Source of the DNA: Hemicentrotus pulcherrimus | Taxonomy: Eukaryota > Echinodermata > Echinoidea > Camarodonta > Strongylocentrotidae | Assembly: GCA_003118195.1 (NCBI GenBank) | Contig: BEXV01000330.1 | Coordinates: 85,087-149,086 of the forward strand | Direction of reading: 5' to 3' | Length of the DNA stretch: 64,000 nt | Shown: in pieces, positions 50,104-61,999 of the stretch | How positions within the stretch are numbered: the stretch's first letter is position 1 | Layout of the letters: the number at the start of each line of letters is the position of its first letter | The notes under the pieces: generated by a model | Seen by the model: only the letters and a program-made list of their open reading frames with translations | What the model was told of the DNA's origin: nothing | The model's database searches: none | Made by a program: the position numbers and the translations under genes

Positions 50104-53100
50104 ACTGTCCCTCTAAATGTTGCGAGCGAGTTAAGCTAGCGACCCCGCTTAACTACTTTTGTAATGTTATTTTTTCACCAAAATACACAGCGGCTTCTAA
50201 GTATTGTAGTCTTCACGAAATTAACCTTTATTTAATAATGGATCAAAAAATATATCTTTCATAGATTTCTTTCTAAAGATCTTTAGGTTAAAAGCGCTGA
50301 TCCGGGGAGTTTGCAGGTAAAGACCTTCACCCCACCCTCACCCTAACGAAGGTATGTGTGTGTATTTTTTTATATATAATTTGTTTTGTTTTGTTATTAT
50401 AAGTGAATAATATGTACAATTGACTTATAACTTATGTTTATGTACTCTAAGTTTACTTTCAATTTTTGCTCAGTTATATATACTGCATATGAGTTTTTGT
50501 TTAATTATGTTTATTTATAAGCAATCAATGTTGGAAACGCTTATTTATTTTATTCAATTGTATGTTTGTATTACACTTTTGGAGGAATAATACAAAATTA
50601 TTTATAAAAAAAAAAATTAAAAAAATAATAAAAAGTGTTTGTGTGTGTGTATGTAACTAACTGTGAATTAGTGTGTCACCTTCCCCCAACCTTTCAACAA
50701 GTCTGGCTACGCCTTTGTGTATGGTCAAATTAATCCCTTTCGTTTCTTTTACCCCTTTCCCATTCAATAACCCATTGCCTTTATTTTATGCGAGAAGAAG
50801 GTGTGAGTCTGAAATTTAATATTACAAAACCGTTCTCTAAAATTAACAAAGACCAAAGTGTGAAACCTAATCTCGACGTCATTCAGTTTCTGAGACGTCT
50901 GTCCACGCCAACTCTGGCCAACTCGGATTCGTTGGGAAAGAAGCAAGTTAGAGCAATCTATTTGATCAGATATTCAGGGCTTACCTTTCTGACATCCACC
51001 TGTCAGACATGCTTCGGATGGCCGGTCAAAGTTCAACTCAGGCCATACGGATAAATTGAAGAGACGGTTTGTTGCAAATGTTTGTAATTCAAAGGAATGA
51101 GTCAAGAATAGAGTTGGAAAATAAATTACTGTTCTGAAATAATAATTATGGATTTTCCATGTCTTGTTCATCTTCATTCGTTTGTTGAGCCCATTTTAAG
51201 GCATGTTCTGCGATAACATACAGGAAACGTGGCTCTAATTTAGGGTACGGCCTAGCTATCAAAACCGAGGGACCGAGGGACTTTGTAGGGGATGGTGGAT
51301 TCCTGTGTTAGGTCGTCTTCCGACTCGTAGAACACAAAATTCATCATTTAGTTTAACGATCAATTTGTTGTTTGTAGTGTAATTAGTGTTGTATTAAATT
51401 TTATGGTGTAACAGTGAGTCAATACCATTTTCGCTCTGAAGAAACTAGCTTCTTTTTCATCATTTTACTTATATCAGTGTATGTCCACATCTAACTAAAA
51501 TAGTTCATAGGCATTCGACTGGAATGTTTAGTACTCCGAAGGGCTCTCTTTTATCCATATCATAAAATATTCTGCCGAAATCAATTCTTAAACTATTTTA
51601 CATCAGCGATGAAAAATGTGAGGCACAGGAGGCACATTGACCTCGATAAATTTCGTCATACCTCAATACGCACTTGCTGCCGCCCCTTAAAATGTGAAAT
51701 TTGTATTTATTTTTCAAATATATGTAAAACATACTAGTATCTTTCACTACCACCAGAAAATGAAAATGAAAGCGTCGATGTAACTGATCACTAGATTCAT
51801 AGGAAGCGTAAATGGCTTAATATGAATTATATGTTTCAAACGATGGGAGAGGGGGGGGCGAGCGGATCCTCCTAAAATTAAGGTGTAGAAAATATACAGG
51901 CACTCCAAGGTCACCGAGGTTACCGGTTCCTTGGCATGATAGCCACATCGTTCTTTCACCACTCGGCAATAAATCGTTTCTGGGAAGTAGAATCGATCAC
52001 TCAATATTGATGACAACTTTGCGGGGATTTAGTTTTTACTGTGACGGGGCAGGTTCAATCAGGGGTCAATAGAATTGATTGATTGTCCCTGGAACTTTGA
52101 TACTCACTCATCAAACCAGCCCCTGGAGCCTTAGGAAAGGAATAAATGGATTCTTTTTTTCGGGGGGGGGGAGCAAGGGGCGGATTTTTATCAGTAGTGC
52201 ACCAGAGCCAGGCAGTACCTTGAGAACAGAGTGATATTGACTGCAGTACTTACAGAAAAAAAAACACAAAACACGAACTTCAAGGTGTATAAACTCAATT
52301 TGGCAATACAAATTATGAACTGACAGTGGCCTAGCGTGTATCCAGCCATGTTGGGGGCATTTTCAAAATCGGAGGGGGTACTGGTCTCTCTCTCGGAAAA
52401 AAAATGATGATTTCTATAAAAATGAAAAAATAGACTAGGGTAAATGTCAAGTCCTCTTATTGCCTTTTGACTTTTATTCCGCCCTTTTTCCATTCTCTAT
52501 TTTACTATTCTCTCTCTCTTGATCGTTTTATTTCTTTTCCTCATTTTCCTTCTTCATTCAATGAGGACACTTGCTCCAAGAATATCCAATTTAGCTACAC
52601 CATTGTGAATGGATATGTCAACTCGTTTTCCGTTACATTTATAGATGAGCTAACTTGCTTTAGTTCCTTTTCAGGCAGTATGACGATTGAGCAAGCTATA
52701 GTCACGCTTACTAATGTTGCATCAGTCTAGTAGGTTGCTAGTCCAGGAACATCAAGATAGTCGACAGACTAACATCACGCTATTAAAGTTAGTCCACGTG
52801 ATTTGTCCTGATAATTCAAAACTATTTCTTTAAGCAAGTCTGGTTGTCCAATGTAGGCTTCAAGCATAGGGTCATAACATCAGAATGTAGAATTTGCCGA
52901 TAACGTTTAGAAAACTTGCACGTTCAAGTTATAATATCCCGTCCGACAATGATTATGCAAATTATGCAAATTGCCCCATAGAAATGTACAGTGGCGGGGG
53001 TTCCCCCTGCCCTTCCAATGACGTCCCTTGATTCTAGGTATGGCATTCCGTCTCACAGCAAGCCGAAGTTTGTTTCACACACTCGGGCAATCATACACCC

Positions 53101-53529
53101 ACGCATATCCTGCTGTAACCTTTTTAATTCTTAGTTGTTGCCTCTTCTTCTTTTTTTGGTTTTCGGGCGAATGTACTTCCAGAAAATTTCCATTAGTGAC
53201 ATAACTGTGAAACTGAACATCGCGTTACAATGTACTCAGTGAATGGCCTCGAGTTGGAGTTCATTGGCTTGGATGGGTATTCAGAATTTAAATCGGTTGC
53301 TTTAATACTGGGAAAACATGATTCGATTAAGTCACATGACGACTGTTTGTTATTCTCTCCACTGACATGTGAAGAAGATGACTTCGATGGAACTGTACAG
53401 TGTTTTGGCAAGAATCTTAGACATGTATTGATGATAACCACAGTCCGTTCTTGTACAGCTCGTATAAACAATGACAACGTGGCAAAAAAACATCTCTCTA
53501 TGCGCTCCCGAAGGACTCTGTATATTGCC
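50104..53529. other. Non-coding stretch
   Basis: No supported gene. An A-rich tract at 50600-50640 follows sequence that may be a LINE-like 3' end, but no motif confirms it. Two octamer motifs lie at 52955 and 52964. The 53230-53538 frame (102 codons, and open on the other strand too) has no domain I recognise. Confidence 0.45.
52955..52971. promoter_or_regulatory. Tandem POU octamer motifs
   Basis: ATGCAAAT occurs at 52955-52962 and 52964-52971, one base apart. This is the consensus for Oct/POU factors. No promoter is recognised nearby, and chance in AT-rich DNA is possible. Confidence 0.25.
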
Positions 53530-53702
53530 AAAGCTTAGCCTTTTATAGGCACCCGCTTACTTCACCTGGGTTGAGTGAGGCAAAAGTATATGTATGTCAT
53601 TACAACGGACGTTAGTCCCATGGCGGGGAAACCCCGTACGTTCCCGTATGTTCTCATCTAGAGTCTGGTGACTTATCCACTAAACCACAACATCTCCATA
53701 AT
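53530..53702 (-). mobile_element. tRNA-Ser-headed SINE, 3'-truncated
   Basis: Minus strand: GGAGATGTTGTGG, with A box TGGTTTAGTGG, then a diverged B-box region, and the core CCCAGGTGAAGTAAGCGGG that aligns with the SINE at 15008. The 3' half is missing. Confidence 0.7.
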
Positions 53703-54069
53703 AAATTCAATACCTCAGTATAATTTTCAAGACCACAGTTATAAGGGAATGCGATAAATAAAAAAAAGGAATCTATCCGGACGAAAGTGTGTCGCCAGTC
53801 GACCTGACCTATAGATGTACTCGCACAAATGTAATAGTTGGGGGAGTTCTTAATGTCTGCAAAATTGATGGAACATCGTGGTCTGTTTGATGATATTACA
53901 GACAGAATTACTTACCGTGCATTGTTATTCATGGCATAGGTGACATTTCCACGAACAGCATGTTGCTGCCTGATTCCACAAATCCACCGGCAGTATTAGG
54001 GAGAGGGGTAAAGGAAAAGGTAGTCCCCCTAATTATAAATATCAGATATAATCCTCTAGCTAGCCCTCT

Positions 54070-54077
<8 letters not shown>
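53703..54077. other. Non-coding stretch
   Basis: Nothing recognised. Confidence 0.5.
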
Positions 54078-54107
<30 letters not shown>

Positions 54108-54130
54108 TTGTATCTCTCTCTATGTCGTTT
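54074..54130. repeat. (CT)n microsatellite
   Basis: A near-perfect CT run. It gives a Ser/Leu-rich spurious frame. Confidence 0.88.
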
Positions 54131-54425
54131 CCTTTCACTTGTTTCTCTGTTCATTCCTGATCTATGACAAACACTTGCGACATAATGGTATTTTCTTCTT
54201 CATACAAAAACTGTAGCAAATTTATTAAAAGATACCTCACTAGCTCACTAACTTTAATATCTAATTCACTACCTCACTCAAGATCCAACAAACTTGGCTG
54301 GAGTGTATTTAATATTCACTCGTAATATTGGGAAAGTGGAATAGTTTGGTTCTGAATTGATAAAAGTGCATTGGACACTATAAAATAATACCTCGGATAT
54401 TCCGCTCTTTGTCTGTGCTAGCCCC

Positions 54426-54428
54426 TCT

Positions 54429-54496
<68 letters not shown>
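54426..54496. repeat. Compound (CT)n(TA)n microsatellite
   Basis: A CT run passes directly into a TA run of about 30 bases, just upstream of the first unit of a tandem duplication. Confidence 0.9.
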
Positions 54497-54499
<3 letters not shown>

Positions 54500-54990
54500 A
54501 CAGTTAACAACTAAATTATTAACACACCGTGTAAATTAGATGATTTTGTGTTATCCGTACCTCAAGAATGAAAGGTAGAAAAGCGTGAACAAGGGCTTTT
54601 GTTGAATTGTGTTAGTTAACAGATATTGGCTCCAATATGTTACATTCTTATTAATCATATAAATCATGACAAATCAATTTTTTTCACATACTTCAAAAAT
54701 TTACAAGACTCTGTAAAAGTATGAAAAGTTATTAACTGTTGAATATATACACAGTTAATAACTAAATTATTCATACCCCTTGTAAATTTGATGTGCTTTG
54801 TGTTTTTGGTAACTCAAGAATGAAAGAAGGACTGGTTGAATTAGGGCCTTCAATGAGTACAATAAGATGTAAGTTTTAATCTGTCACATTTTCAAGAAAA
54901 AAATTAATCGGGATCAATCATTTTTTCACCTACTTAAAAAAATTACAAATGTGTGAAAGGGTTTGGATTACATCATGTAGTTGTAAACTG
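54496..54990. repeat. Tandem duplication, about 253-bp period
   Basis: The start CACAGTTAACAACTAAATTA (about 54499) recurs as CACAGTTAATAACTAAATTA (about 54752). Later landmarks (CTCAAGAATGAAAG; TTTTTTCACATACTT versus TTTTTTCACCTACTT) keep the same order, though substitutions and small gaps are frequent. Old, and non-coding. Confidence 0.75.
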
Positions 54991-55004
54991 CATTTATCTA
55001 TATG

Positions 55005-55104
55005 TCGTCGCTGTTTTCACGAAGTGACGGTAGTGAAAAAAAAATTGCATTCACTTTGCGTTACGATTTTTCTCACTACCGTCACTTCGTGAAAACAAGG
55101 ACGA
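55005..55104. repeat. Long inverted repeat with 25-bp perfect arms
   Basis: The left arm at 55012-55036 (starts TGTTTTCACGAAGTGACGGT) is exactly complementary to 55073-55097. Imperfect pairing extends outward to arms of about 32. The loop is about 36 bases and A/T-rich. Each arm also contains a smaller near-palindrome TCACGAAGTGA. It could be the two ends of a small foldback transposon or a structured RNA source. No gene is attached. Confidence 0.85.
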
Positions 55105-55935
55105 TGTGTGTGCGTGTGTGTCTGTTACGTAAAGAATGATAATCCAGTAAAATACTTCGGAGCAGGTTATCAAATATTAGATATCAATCACTTCAATTTT
55201 TTTTATTTATTTTTTTAATCTTTGTTATATACTCGGAAGATTGCTGCACTTTAACAACCCTCCGTACATGGCTTTAATACCAAATCCTTCTCTTATGGAA
55301 TAAAACAAAAACTCTTATGTATAAACCTTGCTATATTAGTATTCCGCTCGCAAGACAGCCAGTTTCTTTATTTTATCATGTAGCTCCTTTGTCGGCTGAC
55401 CGCGCTGACATTTGGGCTTTGATTTTCGCAATATTAATTGATACAAAATGTAATATGGACCGTCCTTAATTTCAATTTTCTGGAGCCCTCCGCCCTCCCC
55501 CACTCATCCTCCCTCCCCTTACCCTACCCTTTTCCCGGACCCTTTTATACCGAAAACACATTATGCCTGACTGGCATCCGGTAACTACATCTGGGTCAAA
55601 AATTCAATTTCCATCTCAGCTTGGGTTATTATCTTGTGTGGCCGGCCGGATAATTTGATAATAAGGGCCCCATTTTGGCATCAATTTTTAATTTATAAAA
55701 ACAAAATTAATGCATAGTGTCTTCAAAGCGGAGACTTCAAAGGGACATTTTAATACAGGTTATAAGGCATCGGCTTTTCAATAACTGAAAACAAATTCAT
55801 GTATTCAATGTGTTCATAGACAAGGTTTGCCCAAGGTTAATCTACACTGTTTACATTGAAGTCTCGTGCTAATTTTCGTGTCACCTATTTCTCATATTTT
55901 TATTTTTATTTCTTTCTTTCTTTTAATCATTCGTT
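55105..55935. other. Non-coding stretch with 40-bp repeat
   Basis: No gene recognised. It contains the second copy of the 40-base repeat (55539-55578). Confidence 0.5.
55539..55578. repeat. 40-bp dispersed repeat, copy 2
   Basis: Identical to 46461-46500 and also preceded by a C/T-rich tract (55490-55538). Confidence 0.85.
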
Positions 55936-55966
55936 CTCTCTCTCTCTCTGTCTGTCTGAATCTCTA

Positions 55967-56001
<35 letters not shown>

Positions 56002-56080
56002 TTCTCTCTCTCTCTTTCCCTCTCTCTCTCTCTCTCACTTACTCTCTAGACACAAACACACACACACACACCCACACACA
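55936..56080. repeat. (CT)n then (CA)n compound microsatellite
   Basis: About 100 bases of CT-rich repeat followed by CACACA. It keeps two frames open. Confidence 0.9.
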
Positions 56081-56639
56081 AATGTTATATACAATCTTGC
56101 CAATGAAGTATTTTTCCTAACCTCTTTCATGACATGAAAGTAACAATATGGTTAATTCGTCATAGATGAGGGAAATTATCTTCTCCGAGCTATATTGATC
56201 AACTTGAAGAGACAAAACGATTGATCAACAAAGTCCTCAAAAGATCTAAACTTTATCTATCAAGAATAAACTACATTTTTCACAATCATTTCATATAATA
56301 TAATAATAATATAAAGCAGTTAAGGAAAATTATTCAAACTTGATTGGCAATAGTTTATATGTTTCTCGCTCTCCCATTAAGCTCTCATCGTGATTCTCCC
56401 TCTCCCAACCCCACCCCCAAAGAGAAACCGTTGTTAAATGTGTATTAATGGACAATTGCACTCCACTCAATATATGATACCAATGGGTGTGAAAGCTTTC
56501 CGCTTCACATATCGCACGCTCTGATGCACAAATAAATATCTCTCACTGCTTCATATACTTTGTGACGTCATGGAAAGCATTTTAGCGGACAAACATTTTC
56601 TTTAAAGCCACGACCTTATTATATATGGTCGTCAACCGT
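56081..56639. other. Non-coding stretch
   Basis: Nothing recognised. Confidence 0.5.
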
Positions 56640-56643
56640 TCCA

Positions 56644-56675
<32 letters not shown>

Positions 56676-56725
56676 CCTCTCTTTCCCCCTCTCTCTCTTT
56701 CTCTATCTCGCTCTCTCCCTCTTGA
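56640..56725. repeat. (CT)n microsatellite
   Basis: CT-rich run with CCCT interruptions. Confidence 0.88.
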
Positions 56726-57925
56726 TGCACTGGTTTTCTCGCTTCCCTCCTTGGTCATTTTCACTTACATTATGGTGTCTGTAGTGTCTGTATAGTAGTA
56801 TTGTTTCTGCAGATTACAGTGTCTTTTCCCTCGATATTTTCGTTTACCCGGCACCCCTTCTCTTCTATGCTCTCTATTTCGAATCTCGATAATATCTTCG
56901 CCTTTTCTCTCTCTCCATCTTTCTCTGCCGTTACCTTCTCCGATCAATCCAGTAAAAGCGATTGATCTCTAAGTCAAAGATTCGGACGCAATATGTGCAT
57001 GTTAAATTTGCAATCATGACTGTTGGTAGACCTACGACGTTACCCTCTCACTGTGCGTCAGAGACTTGCACTCCAGCCACTGACGCATTACTACGTCAGG
57101 AAAAAGATGTGTCGTGTGCAAGGGACAGACTGAGAAATTACAAGGGTTTGGAATTGTACTCGTTTCTTAATTTTGTTTTGTTACATTTTTTTTGTAAGGT
57201 ACATAATCCCAAGAATGAAAATATGAATAGTTGTAATGGTTTGTAATTTAGAACCTTCGCAATAATTAACCCTATCTTATTTTCGAAATTATAAGCCATT
57301 TTTTTAATTGCGTGATTATGAATCCGATTTAATTTTCGGCATTATAAAACTTTTTGTTTTCCTTTTTTTTTTCCGGAAATGTTCACCTCATTTCACTTTC
57401 AGAATTACGATCTTTCGAAACAACGAACCTTTGGTGTAATGCATTAAATTTTCTGAACTATGAACCCCTTGGTATGACAAATTTGTGTTTCGGAACTTAG
57501 CTCTGGAAAAAACTGTGTGATTTACTATTGTTACGACTTTCTTTAACAGCGCCCAGAAAACTGCGGGTTACGGATTCTACCGTATAGAGGCGTCATATCC
57601 AGAAAGGGACTTTGCTGTGTACCAAAGTAGATATAAAATTAGAGGCGTGATGGTGTAATACTATCCCTGGAAAAATTTGGAAACATGTGGTCTCTTTCAT
57701 CTGAAATGTTCAAATATATGTAATGCCCCTGTTTTGACTCTTCTGGGGTTCTCACCGTCCTCTTGTATAATCATCCCCGATCGAAAAGCAATGAGTGCAT
57801 ATCGATCGAAATTCGTTAGGCTTTAATGTCTTTGTCATTTGGCTTGCTTATACAAAGCATGTTGACATGTAGGGCCAATGTCATAACACCGCTTAATATC
57901 AAAAGAAAATCATCTACGATGACGC
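56726..57925. other. Non-coding stretch with degenerate motif repeats
   Basis: No gene recognised. Between about 57280 and 57505 a motif of the form TTCGGAA..TACGAACC recurs in degenerate form. Confidence 0.45.
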
Positions 57926-58310
57926 TTCTTTTGTTTAATCTTTTTTTCTTTCTCAAACAAGACCTTGTGACCCAATTGCTCAAGCACTTTCAATGGCTGA
58001 AACAACGTGCTATTTTCCAAATCCTGACTTTAACATTAAAATGTCTTCACAGTCAAGTCCAATCTTATCTCGGCACCCTTAGGTCACCTTATCATACAGC
58101 ACGGCCCGGTCTTCGCGCATAATTTTTACCTAGGACATCCACAGTGACGGATGGCAATGCTTTTCAATCATATGCACCCCGCCTCTGGAATTAACTACCC
58201 CGGAACATTGGTACAGCACCCACACTAGAATCCTTAAAGAAACACTTTTAGAAGTATTTATTCAACTTATTTTCCCACCTTTATACCATGTAAAGCGTTG
58301 CATAACCAAA
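57926..58310 (+). pseudogene. LINE reverse-transcriptase C-terminal fragment (L2/CR1-like)
   Basis: Plus-strand reading: HFQWLKQRAIFQILTLTLKC, CLHSQVQSYLGTL, then after a stop TVTDGNAFQSYAPRLWN and later TLESLKKHF. This is the order seen at the C-terminus of L2/CR1 reverse transcriptases (HWLPV.., ILTL..KCLHG.APSYL, ..APRLWNSLP, ..F.K.LK). Stops interrupt it. CATGTAAAGCGTTGCATAAC at 58288-58307 resembles the LINE 3' end. The 5' part is missing. Confidence 0.8.
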
Positions 58311-58863
58311 TGTGCGAGATCGCTTTATACATGAACGTTACGAAAAGGTTAATGGAGAATTTGCTCAGATGGTGTTGTGTTTATATAAATGAAGACACAT
58401 TTGACCGTGAGTTTGGGGGCGGTTGGGGCAGGAAGGTCAGAGTTCTGTATCTTGTTTCGTACATAGAATGTTGTGGTTTTTCAACTTGACACGGACAATG
58501 ACCTGTCAAACTTTGATGTCAAAATAAAGTCACCAACCGTGACGTGTTTTTTTTTTGTGTGTGTTTGTTTTTTTTTATAAAATGTTGAGGGGTTGCATGG
58601 AGTTTGTAATCTCCTAAAAAGTTGTAAGTGCTTATACTTAAACGCCACCGTGATGTAAATGTATTAGACGATTTTGTTCAGTGGGTCTCGCGTTATTTAA
58701 ATAGATGCCGATGAGATCATGAGTTTGTAATGGAATAAAATATGTATGCTCATAATTGATCAGAAAAGATTGGAGATGATAATAAATTGGGAACAATTAT
58801 TAAACACAATTGGTTTTCAAAAAAACAAGAAAGATGCATGGCCTATACAGGCTGGAATTGTCT
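58311..58863. other. Non-coding stretch
   Basis: No gene recognised. T-rich homopolymers lie near 58545-58575. Confidence 0.5.
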
Positions 58864-58925
58864 CCCTCTTCTTCTTCTTCTTCTTCTTCTTCTTCTTCTT
58901 CTTCTTCTTCTTCTTCTTCTCTTTT
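58864..58925. repeat. (TTC)n microsatellite
   Basis: About 60 bases of uninterrupted TTC, a poly-pyrimidine/poly-purine tract of the kind that can form triplex DNA. It seeds poly-Phe and poly-Lys frames. Confidence 0.92.
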
Positions 58926-59088
58926 CTCATTAGCTTCTTCTTCTTCTTGCTCTTCTTATTCCTCTTATGCAAGGTAACAAGGTCATCGAGTAAATGGGGG
59001 TTGCATAATCTTCTTTTCACGCTGCCCCTTCCCCCTTATCCTCCCGCAACACACACACGCTTCCTTTCTCCCATTCTCTCATTTTTTC

Positions 59089-59465
59089 TTAAAGGTAAAG
59101 ACCAGTTATGGTCATGCGATTGCATTGTGAAAGAAATGTTGTGGAATCGATCAGAAAAGGATGATCATCTAGCATCTAGCATCTGCAAGGTTCTGGAATC
59201 ATCAAAATGATAAGAAATTTGGCCCATTCTTCGTATAGTTACAAGCACTACACACAGAAAGATGTATATGGAACTACCCTATATCTCTCACAGACCATGA
59301 AAGAAACAAATTTACCAAATATATGAATTAGTAGGCTGTTTCCCGGCAATTTTTTTATCATCATGTATTAGTCAAAACATATTCTTTCACATGATTGGTA
59401 GTGAGAGCTACCATTTCATTTTTTTTTTTAATTGGGGCGTTTCCAATACTGGTCTTCACCTTTAA
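59089..59465. mobile_element. TTAA-flanked MITE, copy 2 (377 bp)
   Basis: Same length as the copy at 1295 and nearly identical throughout. Ends TTAAAGGTAAAGACCAGT and, reading in from the right, TTAAAGGTGAAGACCAGT. Flanked by TTAA. No coding content. Confidence 0.82.
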
Positions 59466-60425
59466 AGTAATTTCTTTTCTTTCTTTTCGTCATTTAATTT
59501 AGGAGCACATGCCAACCAAATCCCCGTCGGTAGAGCCATTGTTTATGAGTATTTTTTTTTATTGTGCATCGCAATTCATTTGATGACGCATATTATGACC
59601 TTCAGTAATAGGATGCCTACACAAACATTACCAAATTAAAAGTTATGGTGAAAACAAAATAATCAATTAAATTAGATCATATACATGCTGGCATGATTTT
59701 ATTGGCTTAATGATATCAGTGACTCCAGCAGCTTTTAGGCGACAAGCATCATGGGAACCTGCCCAGATGTCCACGCAAAGGGGTCTCATGGGGCAATAGT
59801 GCGCGTCGATTGTCCGCATCAGGTCCGCATCGCATACCTATGACCAATCAGCTGATTACGATCGATTATTCATCGATCGTTTGGAATCAATATCCAGCCG
59901 TCGCACCCGTCTGGTCAAACGAATTCGACACGAGATCGAATTGAACAAGTAATATACCACAGCAATTATTTTCACCTTTAATCTACCAACGAGGCAGTTC
60001 CTCTATAGCGAAATTATCGATTGCGGTAGTTTCTCCATGCGTTACAAAATAAGTAGATCAGTGGAAATTTACTTGTGTGTGTGTGTTTATTTGTTTGTTT
60101 GTTTGTTTGTTTTTTGTTTTGTTTGTTTGTTTTTTTTTGGGGGGGGGGTTGCACAACAAAGGAAGCAATAATATAACATATCTGTGGACGTCAAACCAAT
60201 AGTTTTATGCAACAACTATGTAACTTATGGGCAAATTAACAAATAGATATTTATTTTATTTTAAGTTCAAGTTTTATGTCAAGAATAAAGTTATTAGCTA
60301 CATCAATATCTCAAATGATTTACAATTACACCCAGCACAAACAAGATAAAATTCAAACTACATGATATAGACGGTTATACATATAGTTGGAGTTACTCAC
60401 TTTCAAACGTGGGAAGGAAAGTATA
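59466..60425. other. Non-coding stretch with candidate regulatory patch
   Basis: No gene recognised. A less AT-rich patch at about 59720-59950 includes CCAATCAGCTGATT and paired ATCGAT motifs. A TTTG/poly-T/poly-G tract lies at 60075-60150. Confidence 0.45.
60075..60150. repeat. (GT)/(TTTG)n, poly-T, poly-G tract
   Basis: A GT run passes into TTTG repeats, then T9 and G10. Confidence 0.88.
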
Positions 60426-60432
60426 AAAAAAA

Positions 60433-60782
60433 AAAAGTGAATACCAATTACATGAATACAGCCGTGTGTTCATTATTTTATTTAAAATATCTCTTAGCAT
60501 TGTACTAGGAGATATTAGTAGTTATCATGAGTAGAGAGATACCTTTGTGGACAATTGTTTTTAGAATATATTGTATAGATTCGTAATTAACAAAGAATTA
60601 AACAACAAGAAGTGAATATCAATCACATTAATAGAGTAGTATGTTCATTATCTTATTACAAATATCTCTAAGCATTGTATTGGGAGACATCAGAGTAGTT
60701 ATCATAAGTAGAGAGATACCGTTTTAGACAATTACTTTTCGGTACTATTTTTTATAGATTCCAAATTAACAACAAATTATTT
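60433..60782. repeat. Tandem duplication, about 175-bp period
   Basis: Copy 1 starts near 60434 and copy 2 near 60609. Shared landmarks: AAGTGAATA-CAAT-ACAT, GTTCATTAT-TTATT, AAATATCTC, GCATTGTA, GGAGA, AGTAGAGAGATACC, AATTAACAA. Diverged and non-coding. Confidence 0.78.
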
Positions 60783-61464
60783 CAAAACACTTTTGTATGT
60801 ATCCATTACATAAACCTGATGGGATACTTTATGGGTGTTATGCTTTTGTTGCTATACTCTTTTCATGGCTTTTTTAATAGGCCCTTGTCTAGAAAAGTAT
60901 TCTGTTCGAGAAGATTATCGTGCTCAGAACAAAGTTGCATGATGAACAAGAATGCCTGAAATCAGGTATCGACTTGTTTAAAGCAAATTGCTTAGCACCG
61001 AAACGATAATTGCACGATCCATAATATACTTCATGTTTCCTTATGTTCCCAAATTACGTATTTTCTGCATCAATACTTAAAACATGGGATAGGGTCAAGG
61101 GCCGAGTGTTGGGGGGAAGGTCGAAAGGTGAAATTAACCCGAAGCCTGTGTCTACAGATTCCTGGTAACTCTTGGGATTCGATTGGAATCAATAATTTGT
61201 TTTGTGATCATTTCTTGCTCCGATACGCTTGTATATTTCGTATTTATTTCGATCAAAGCAAGCGTAACGGTCTTAATCCATCCGTACTCTACGTCACAAT
61301 AGCCTAATCGAAGTGATCGAGATCCGTACACCTAGTTATGAGACATTGTTATGCAAGATGTCTGTAAAAGACGAATCGGTTGGTTTGATGAAATTATTTA
61401 AAAGAACCGAATCGAGTAGTGGATTGTATTCGAACGTGCGTGGCACGGTAATGTCTTGGGAATG
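60783..61464. other. Non-coding stretch
   Basis: No gene recognised. Confidence 0.5.
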
Positions 61465-61568
61465 TACAGTGCGTCCCAGAAAACGTGTCATTTATTAATC
61501 ATAATTGCGATTAAATTATGATAAAACATCGATATTTCTCGGTTTCGTTTTTTATGGGACGCACTGTA
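61465..61568. mobile_element. 104-bp mariner-type MITE
   Basis: Left end TACAGTGCGTCCCAGAAAAC and right end, reading in, TACAGTGCGTCCCATAAAAA form inverted repeats, bounded by TA on both sides, the target duplication of Tc1/mariner elements. The interior is about 60 bases and cannot code. It is either a very short MITE or a solo deletion product. Confidence 0.8.
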
Positions 61569-61999
61569 TATCATGCTTATCTTATAGCCCAACACCACAA
61601 AACTTACATATCCTCAATACATCTTGTTTGTAGGACAAGGCTTAAGAAAGATCTTCCTTGCGATGTGTGAAAATGTATACCTTATAAACACTTTAAGTCC
61701 TGTAGCAAACTTTCTTGAAATGAGGGATGAATAGAACGCATACTTTATATATTAAATTGATTGAAATAGGAAGACACCCCATTACACACACAAACTCACA
61801 CCTCCTATATACATCAAACGAAAAAGATGGGCAAATAAATAAGTACCACTATAACATAAGCTACTAACGACAAGCCATACTTCTTCCCTGACATGCATAA
61901 TATGGCGTTTTATTATGCTACCAAAGGTCGACCATATCTTAATGTTACTAGAATTCTAAAAGTCTATTTAAAGTTATTCCTGATGCATGGATCAAAATC
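61569..61999. other. Non-coding stretch
   Basis: Nothing recognised. Confidence 0.5.

Noticed and set aside
53193..53538. 102- and 112-codon frames open on both strands
   Set aside because: Neither matches a family I know; being open on both strands argues for composition rather than coding. A translated search could reopen it.
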